Of a stretch of DNA of 36,756 bases, positions 31,385 to 36,756 are shown piece by piece (position 1 is the first letter of the stretch; each line of letters begins with the position of its first letter). The notes below the pieces were generated by a model. It was not told the DNA's origin. It saw nothing but the letters and a program-made list of their open reading frames with translations, and ran no database searches. This DNA is from an uncultured Collinsella sp. (GTDB lineage Bacteria; Actinomycetota; Coriobacteriia; Coriobacteriales; Coriobacteriaceae): contig URBQ01000030.1 of the NCBI GenBank assembly GCA_900546115.1, positions 1-36,756 of the forward strand, given 5' to 3'. The position numbers and the translations under genes were made by a program.

Positions 31385-33028
31385 TCACGCCCTATAAAAC
31401 ACGTTGTCGGCAAAGAAGTCGACCGGCGGCTCCATGCAGGCAATCTCACCGTCAAACATCATGGCAACGTCATCGGCAACCTGCTCGGCAAAATCCAGAT
31501 CGTGCGTGGCCATGATGACGGTGCCACCAACCTTCGCATGGTCACGCAGGGCGCGGGCGATGATGCGGCGGCTGAACAGGTCTAGACCCTTGGTGGGCTC
31601 ATCGAGCAATAGCAGTTCGGGGCCGATTAGCAGCAGTTTTGCCAATGCAAGCAGTTGACGCTGCCCGCCCGAAAGATCGTACGGATGGCGCCCATCCAGA
31701 CCCGACAGCCCCAAGCTCGCCGCACGCTCCCGCGCCAAGTTCTCGTCATATCCGCAGGTCGAGGCCCATTCCATCAGCTCGTCGCGCACCGTCTCGGCAA
31801 CCAACAACGCCTTGGGATTCTGAGGCAGCAGCGCCGCCGATGCCGCCCCACGCACCATGCGACCACGCTGCAACTTGACCGTTTTGGCCAGCACCGAGAG
31901 CATCGTCGACTTGCCGCAGCCGTTTCCGCCCACAATCGCATGCACCGCGCCAGTCGAAAACGCCACATCGAGTCCGCGCAGCACCCAGCCGGACGCCCGA
32001 TCGTAGCGAAACCAGCTTCCTGTCAAGGTGGTGGCCGAGCCAGCGTACATTTTTGGGAGTATTCTGCATCCACCGGCGCGCGATGACGCCCCCGAGTCGT
32101 CCTGCGGCAAGATTTGCGCCTCAAATTTAGCCGATTTGTCCGTTTTTGGTCCCTTTTTCGCACCCGCAACGTCCGCGTGCGGGTCTAAAGAGCCCTGCCG
32201 GCCACCAGCGATGCTGAAAATTCCGTTTTTTGCACGCCGCGAGCCACCCCACCCTGGCACCTCGCCAGAAAACAGCTCTTCGCGATGCCCCAAGGAGGCA
32301 ATGTCGGCCACCTCGCGCACGCGGCCGCCCTCAATCCGATACGCGCACGTCGCATACTCGAGCATTGGGCGCGGTTGATGCGTAGCCACAACAACCGTGC
32401 AGCCCAGCTCGCGATTCACACGAAACAGCGCGTGCAGAAAATTCTTCTCGGCAACGGGATCGAGCTGAGACGTGGGCTCGTCGAGTAGCAGCACACGCGG
32501 ACGCAGCGCCAGGACGGCGGCAAGCGACAGCAGCTGCTTGCGGCCACCCGAAAGCGTATCGGTATCGCGATGAAGCCAGTCCTCCAGACCAAAGAAATAG
32601 CTGGTTTCGGCAACACGGCGGCGCATCTCGTCGCGCGACACCCCCAGATTCTCTAGGCCAAACGCCATCTCGTGCCACACGGTCTCGCACACAATCTGGT
32701 TCTCGGGATCCTGGAACACGTAGCCCACGCACTCCGCAGACGCGCGCACGTCCATATCGGCAACGCTCTCACCCAGCACGCACAGCTCGCCGGCGCATTC
32801 GCCCATCGGCGCGATCTCGGGTTTGAGCAGCGAGAGCAGCGTCGACTTGCCCGACCCGGTACCGCCAACGAGCAGTGCAAACGCACCTTGGGGAACAGAC
32901 CAGTCGAGCCCGTCGAGCACCAGCGCCTCAGCCCCGGGGTAGGTAAAGCTCAGGCCCCGTACCTCAATCGCCGGAATATCCGGGCCGCACGCCGCGCCCG
33001 ACACCGGGCCCCTATCCAACCGAGCCAT
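31385..33028 (-). CDS. ecfA: ECF transporter double ATPase (EcfA-EcfA' fusion)
   Basis: A 547-residue protein carrying both nucleotide-binding domains of an ECF importer. NBD1 (about 20-245): Walker A GGTGSGKST (55-63), Q-loop Gln106, signature LSGGRKQ (159-165), Walker B VLLLDEP (179-185), switch His217. NBD2 (about 335-540): Walker A GGNGCGKST (367-375), signature LSGGQRQ (452-458), LLLLDEP (472-478), His509. All catalytic residues are intact in both. The linker (about 255-335) is unusual: Lys/Ser/Gly-rich, with no ABC homology and AT-richer DNA containing poly-T runs. It overlaps ecfT by one base (TGATG), so translation is coupled. Confidence 0.93.
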   Translation of the reverse strand: MARLDRGPVSGAACGPDIPAIEVRGLSFTYPGAEALVLDGLDWSVPQGAFALLVGGTGSGKSTLLSLLKPEIAPMGECAGELCVLGESVADMDVRASAECVGYVFQDPENQIVCETVWHEMAFGLENLGVSRDEMRRRVAETSYFFGLEDWLHRDTDTLSGGRKQLLSLAAVLALRPRVLLLDEPTSQLDPVAEKNFLHALFRVNRELGCTVVVATHQPRPMLEYATCAYRIEGGRVREVADIASLGHREELFSGEVPGWGGSRRAKNGIFSIAGGRQGSLDPHADVAGAKKGPKTDKSAKFEAQILPQDDSGASSRAGGCRILPKMYAGSATTLTGSWFRYDRASGWVLRGLDVAFSTGAVHAIVGGNGCGKSTMLSVLAKTVKLQRGRMVRGAASAALLPQNPKALLVAETVRDELMEWASTCGYDENLARERAASLGLSGLDGRHPYDLSGGQRQLLALAKLLLIGPELLLLDEPTKGLDLFSRRIIARALRDHAKVGGTVIMATHDLDFAEQVADDVAMMFDGEIACMEPPVDFFADNVFYRA

Positions 33029-34059
33029 CAGCCAAACCTCTTCTCATCAATCGCGTGCAACGCGCAAGGCAGCACCATCCAGGCAGCGTACACGACATAG
33101 CCCGGCCACGGCGCCGGCACCGAGAGCTGCGGATAAAACGAATACTGCGTCGTCGCGGTCCACGCCACTGCCACCGTGACCACGCCAAACAGCGCAAGCC
33201 CAACCAGCGCGGCAACGTCGCTGCGCCCCAGCCGATACCGCGCATACGTCGTACGACGCGTCGCGGCACCCCACCCGCGCGAGCGCATCGCGTCCGCGCG
33301 CTCCAGCGAATCTTCCATGCCCCAGCCCATCAACACGCTCGACGCCCGCAGGCGCGAGCGTACGGGGTCGGCCGGCGCGCGGCCCGGCACATCAATCGCA
33401 TCCTGCACCGCCAGCACCGTACGACCGCGGCGCAAAAACTGCGGGATAAGCCGCATGCACATCGAGATCATGAGCGCAATCACCGGTGCGGCATTACCCA
33501 GCAGCGCGAGCACCTTGTCGTATTCGAGCATCGACGCCGCGGCCTCAAACCACAGCACGCTCGCCACAAACAGCCCGCCCATGCACAGGCCGTATACCAT
33601 GCTCTCCAGATACACCGCGCGCATACCAATACGGAACAGCTCCGTCGAGCCCGAGGCGCTAAACAGCGGGTTGACCAGTGCAATGATCAAAATCACCGGC
33701 AGCTGCCAGCGAAGCGCGCCCAACGTGCGGGCAGCCCCGCGCGTCGCAAATCCATACGCCAACCCGCCCGCAAGCGACAGCGCGATCAGCACCGGTTGCA
33801 TCGAGAACATGGTGAGCCCCAGCGTCAGCACCATGTAGAGTGCCGGCACCGCCGGATGCGACATCGCGAATGCCGCGACGGGCTCGTTGCCCGATTCCTC
33901 TCGCATGATATCCACGGGCACCCTCATCCCCTCGCTCAAACGCCAACGGCGTAGCGCCGCCGGCGCCATACACAACCAGCGCAAACGCCGCGCCCGCGGC
34001 ACCGACATCGGCCGCCATGCGTCAATCGTTACGCGCTCATCATATGCCTGCGGTATCAT
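33028..34059 (-). CDS. ecfT: ECF transporter transmembrane (T) component
   Basis: The T subunit links the ATPases to the S component. Hydrophobic segments begin at SHPAVPALYMVLTLGLTMFS. The C-terminal coupling region contains the paired Ala-Arg-Gly-type helices: MGWGMEDSLERADAMRSRGWG has the EcfT signature for ATPase contact. The N-terminus is uncertain. A GTG at 34086, ATG at 34059, ATG at 33927, GTG at 33915 (GAGGG five bases upstream) and ATG at 33906 are all in frame. Homologues usually begin shortly before the first membrane helix, so a start near 33915 or 33906 is plausible and the Arg-rich first 50 residues may be non-coding. It is the first gene of the operon, divergent from glmU. Confidence 0.82.
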   Translation of the reverse strand: MIPQAYDERVTIDAWRPMSVPRARRLRWLCMAPAALRRWRLSEGMRVPVDIMREESGNEPVAAFAMSHPAVPALYMVLTLGLTMFSMQPVLIALSLAGGLAYGFATRGAARTLGALRWQLPVILIIALVNPLFSASGSTELFRIGMRAVYLESMVYGLCMGGLFVASVLWFEAAASMLEYDKVLALLGNAAPVIALMISMCMRLIPQFLRRGRTVLAVQDAIDVPGRAPADPVRSRLRASSVLMGWGMEDSLERADAMRSRGWGAATRRTTYARYRLGRSDVAALVGLALFGVVTVAVAWTATTQYSFYPQLSVPAPWPGYVVYAAWMVLPCALHAIDEKRFG

Positions 34060-34114
34060 ATTGCGCCGTGTATCGTTTCCAAACACACGTCTCTATAACG
34101 TAACAGGAGATCAC

Positions 34115-35527
34115 ATGGACGCAACCGCAATTATCCTCGCCGCCGGCGAGGGCACCCGCATGAAGTCGAACCACTGCAAGGTTTCGCACAAGATCTTGGG
34201 TAAGCCCATGGTCCAGTGGATCGTCGATGCCACCATCAAGGCTGGCTGCAGCCGCGTCGTGGTCGTCATCGGCAGCCACGCCGACGAGATGCGCGCCCTT
34301 ATCGACGGCGCCTACGCCACCAGCGCCACCAAGGTCGAGTGCGTCGAGCAGACCGAGCGCCTGGGCACCGGCCACGCCGTAAAGGTCGCGCTCGAGGCCT
34401 GCGACATCGCGCAAGGCCCGGTCGTCGTGCTCAACGGCGACCTGCCGCTCATCACCGCCGACACCGTCGCCAAGTTCGCGCAGACCGTCGCCACTGGCGA
34501 GCTCGCCTGCACCGTCATGACCATGACCCCGCCCGACCCCTTCGGCTACGGCCGCATCAAGCTGGGCGCCGACGGCCAGATCGAGCGCATCATCGAGCAG
34601 AAGGACTGCACGCCCGAGCAGGCCGCCGCGCTGCTCGAGTGCAACGCCGGCTGCTACGCCTTCGACGGCGCGCAGCTCGCCGCCCACATTGACGAGATCG
34701 GCAACGACAACGCGCAGTCCGAGTACTACCTGCCCGATATGCTCGAAATTCTCAAAGGCCACGGCCAGGCGGTCTCCATCTTCCACTGCGATGATTACCG
34801 CGACGGTCTGGGCGTCAACAGCCGCATCCAGCTCGCACAGCTCACCGCCATCGCGCGCGACCGCATCAACGAGCACTGGATGGCCGAGGGCGTTACCTTC
34901 ATCGACCCCACGCAGGCTTGGATCGGCCCCGACGCCGTCATCGGCCGCGACACCATCGTGTGGCCGCAGACGCACCTGATCGGCCGCGTCACCGTGGGCG
35001 AGGAGTGCCAGCTCGGCCCCAACAGCCGCCTCACCGACACCACCGTCGGCAGCGGCTGCACCATCGATGAGACCATCGCCATCGAGGCCGTCATCGAGAA
35101 CGGCGTCGACTGCGGCCCGCGCGCCTACCTGCGCCCGGGCACCCACATGCTCGACGGCTCCAAAGCCGGCACGCACGTGGAGATCAAGAAGTCTACGATC
35201 GGCGAGGGCTCCAAGGTGCCGCACCTGTCCTACATCGGCGATACCACCATGGGCTCCGGCGTCAACGTGGGCGCGGGCTCCATCACCTGCAACTACGACG
35301 GCGTACACAAGCACAAGACCGTCATCGGCAAGGATGCCTTCATCGGCTCCGACACCATGATGGTCGCGCCCGCCCAGATTGGCGACGGCGCGCTCGTGGC
35401 CGCCGGCTCCGTCATCACCGAGCTCGTCCCGGCCGACGCACTCGGCCTGGGCCGCGCCCGTCAGGTAAACATTGAGGGCTGGGCCGCCGATTATCGCCGC
35501 CGTCTGCACGAGGACGACGAGGTATAA
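34115..35527 (+). CDS. glmU: Bifunctional GlcNAc-1-phosphate uridyltransferase / glucosamine-1-phosphate acetyltransferase
   Basis: A 470-residue enzyme making UDP-N-acetylglucosamine for peptidoglycan. The N-terminal Rossmann-like uridyltransferase shows LAAGEGTRMKS (8-18), QTERLGTGHA (79-88) and NGDLPL (107-112). The C-terminal left-handed beta-helix acetyltransferase shows RPGTHMLDGSKAGTHVEIKK, HLSYIGD with the catalytic histidine, and NVGAGSITCNYDG. AGGAGA at 34105-34110 is 4 nt from the ATG at 34115; the frame stays open upstream to 33887 but runs antisense to ecfT. It ends at a strong terminator, and prs follows with its own likely promoter. Confidence 0.96.
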   Translation: MDATAIILAAGEGTRMKSNHCKVSHKILGKPMVQWIVDATIKAGCSRVVVVIGSHADEMRALIDGAYATSATKVECVEQTERLGTGHAVKVALEACDIAQGPVVVLNGDLPLITADTVAKFAQTVATGELACTVMTMTPPDPFGYGRIKLGADGQIERIIEQKDCTPEQAAALLECNAGCYAFDGAQLAAHIDEIGNDNAQSEYYLPDMLEILKGHGQAVSIFHCDDYRDGLGVNSRIQLAQLTAIARDRINEHWMAEGVTFIDPTQAWIGPDAVIGRDTIVWPQTHLIGRVTVGEECQLGPNSRLTDTTVGSGCTIDETIAIEAVIENGVDCGPRAYLRPGTHMLDGSKAGTHVEIKKSTIGEGSKVPHLSYIGDTTMGSGVNVGAGSITCNYDGVHKHKTVIGKDAFIGSDTMMVAPAQIGDGALVAAGSVITELVPADALGLGRARQVNIEGWAADYRRRLHEDDEV

Positions 35528-35544
35528 CGTTTTACCAAGCATCT

Positions 35545-35577
35545 AAGGAGCTGTTCCCATGGGGACGGCTCCTTTTT
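35545..35577 (+). terminator. Terminator of glmU
   Basis: AAGGAGCTGTTCCC pairs with GGGGACGGCTCCTT (14 bp, with two G-T/G-U steps) across a 2-nt gap, then TTTTT. It begins 17 bases after the glmU stop. Confidence 0.92.
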
Positions 35578-35668
35578 CTATCGTGACCTGCGCGACAGGA
35601 TGAGTGGTCGGTTCGTGTCCGTTGACGGTAAAGACGTTATCAAGACCCGATTAACCCCGCCGCGCGGT

Positions 35669-35674
35669 TACAAT
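35669..35674 (+). promoter_or_regulatory. Candidate -10 of prs
   Basis: TACAAT (5/6 match) lies 47 bases before the prs start and would give a leader of about 40 nt. No convincing -35 is 16-18 bp upstream; TTGACG at 35622 is too far. Confidence 0.3.
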
Positions 35675-35720
35675 GCAACAAGGCATCTATATGGCATTCG
35701 ATGTATAAAGGAGAAGGGTA

Positions 35721-36707
35721 ATGCCGATTAATGATCCCGAGAAGTCGGAGAATATGCGCAAGTCCATCCGCGTGTATTCCGGTTCCTCCAACCGTCCCCT
35801 CGCTCAGAAGATTGCTGAGTACCTTGGGGTCGAGCTTTCGGGCCTTACGCTAAAGCAGTTCGCCAATGGTGAGATTTACGCCCGCTACGACGAGACCGTC
35901 CGCGGCGCCGACGTCTTCCTGATTCAGTCCGTGGCCGGCGGCAACGTCAACGACATGCTCATGGAGCTGCTCATCGCCACCGACGCTGCCAAGCGCGCAT
36001 CTGCCCGCTCCATCACCGCCGTCATCACCCACTACGGCTATGCCCGCCAGGACCGCAAGGCCGGCCCGCGCGAGCCCATCACCGCCCGCCTCGTCGCCAA
36101 CCTGCTCGAGCGCGCCGGCGTCGACCGCATCATCACCCTCGACCTGCACCAGGGTCAGATCCAGGGCTTCTTTGATATCCCGGTCAACCACCTGTCCGCA
36201 CTGCCGCTGTTTGGCCAGTACTACAACGCCATGAACTTCGACACCGACAACCTGGTTGTCGTCTCCCCCGACGTGGGTCGTGCCAAGGCCGCCAAGAAGC
36301 TGTCCGACATGCTCGGCTGCGACCTGGCCATCGCCCACAAGGGCCGTCCGCGCCACAACGCCGCCGAGGTCATGGGCATCATCGGTGACATCAAGGGCAA
36401 GACCTGCGTCATCAATGACGACATGATCGACACCGCTGGCACCCTGTGCGCCAACGTCAAGGAGCTCAAGGCTATGGGCGCTGGCGACATCTACGTCTGC
36501 GCCACCCACGGCATCTTCTCCGGTCCGGCCATCGAGCGCCTGAACGACGCCCCCATCGTCGAGTGCGTCGTCACCGACGCCATTCCCGTCGAGGTCGGCG
36601 GCAAGATCAAGACCATCTCGGTCGCCGAGGAGTTCGCTCAGGCCATCTCCGCCGTTTACCACGAGGAGCCCGTCTCCACGCTCGTCGGCGGCGACTTCGC
36701 GCTGTAA
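35721..36707 (+). CDS. prs: Ribose-phosphate pyrophosphokinase (PRPP synthetase)
   Basis: A 328-residue enzyme converting ribose-5-phosphate and ATP to PRPP for nucleotides, histidine, tryptophan and NAD. Class I landmarks: FANGEIYARYDETVRG (47-62), HYGYARQDRKAGPREPITA (104-122), the flexible-loop and ATP-site residues there, DLHQGQIQGFF (140-150), SPDVGRAKAAK (191-201) and the PRPP-binding loop VINDDMIDTAGTLC (229-242). The first 13 residues extend the family start slightly; a second ATG (residue 12, MRKSIRVYSG) matches the homologous N-terminus, but AAGGAGAAGGG just before 35721 supports the longer form. It has no partner gene in the window. The remaining 49 bases show no clear terminator. 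Confidence 0.96.
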   Translation: MPINDPEKSENMRKSIRVYSGSSNRPLAQKIAEYLGVELSGLTLKQFANGEIYARYDETVRGADVFLIQSVAGGNVNDMLMELLIATDAAKRASARSITAVITHYGYARQDRKAGPREPITARLVANLLERAGVDRIITLDLHQGQIQGFFDIPVNHLSALPLFGQYYNAMNFDTDNLVVVSPDVGRAKAAKKLSDMLGCDLAIAHKGRPRHNAAEVMGIIGDIKGKTCVINDDMIDTAGTLCANVKELKAMGAGDIYVCATHGIFSGPAIERLNDAPIVECVVTDAIPVEVGGKIKTISVAEEFAQAISAVYHEEPVSTLVGGDFAL

Positions 36708-36756
36708 TCGCATCGTCCTTGCAACCCGGCGCATCGCCGCCGGAACAGAAGAAACC

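Noticed and set aside
34040..35542. Open frame of 500 codons on the minus strand
   Set aside because: Antisense to glmU; Asp/Val/Gly-rich with no motifs.

Overview
The window reads as a chromosomal stretch of a GC-rich anaerobic actinobacterium, most likely a member of the Coriobacteriia such as Collinsella. That placement is an inference from the gene repertoire (Ech-type hydrogenase, fused FolP-FolK, fused ECF ATPases, type III pantothenate kinase, huge GLUG-rich surface protein) and base composition; no rRNA is present to confirm it.

Layout. (1) 22-5696, minus strand: a complete five-gene operon for a membrane-bound group 4 [NiFe] hydrogenase in the order echA-echB (fused), echC, echD, echE, echF. 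It should couple ferredoxin oxidation to H2 formation and ion pumping. (2) 5981-6385: an orphan double helix-turn-helix protein related to the OrfA half of IS3/IS150 transposases, with a large inverted repeat upstream. (3) 6793-20384, minus strand: a four-gene surface locus. Three small membrane-anchored proteins with TasA/camelysin-like N-termini precede a 3,555-residue secreted protein built from GLUG-type repeats. This is the best candidate for an undescribed system here. (4) 20385-20818: promoter, nested hairpins and a strict 23-bp-period short repeat. (5) 20819-22849: an Old Yellow Enzyme/2,4-dienoyl-CoA reductase-type iron-sulfur flavoenzyme, followed by three tandem covarying hairpins and an initiator tRNA gene with its own promoter and terminator. 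(6) 23571-24344: coaX. (7) 24448-25644: an AAA+ ATPase with DUF4143, bracketed by three copies of a 41-nt palindrome. (8) 25895-29177, minus strand: a degenerate biotin-ligase-like protein, a fused FolP-FolK, and a sirtuin. (9) 29313-30131, plus strand: exodeoxyribonuclease III, followed by a repeat-rich 535-bp convergent intergenic region. (10) 30667-34059, minus strand: an ECF vitamin transporter operon (ecfT, a double-NBD ecfA, and an S component). (11) 34115-36707, plus strand: glmU and prs, supplying UDP-GlcNAc and PRPP.

The core metabolic genes are ordinary. The unusual content lies in the surface locus, several gene architectures (EchAB fusion, interrupted DHPS, degenerate BirA) and an unusually rich set of intergenic palindromes. 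Starts were moved inward from the longest reading frame where a Shine-Dalgarno sequence demanded it (coaX, folPK, sirtuin, flavoenzyme, glmU, the ECF S component).
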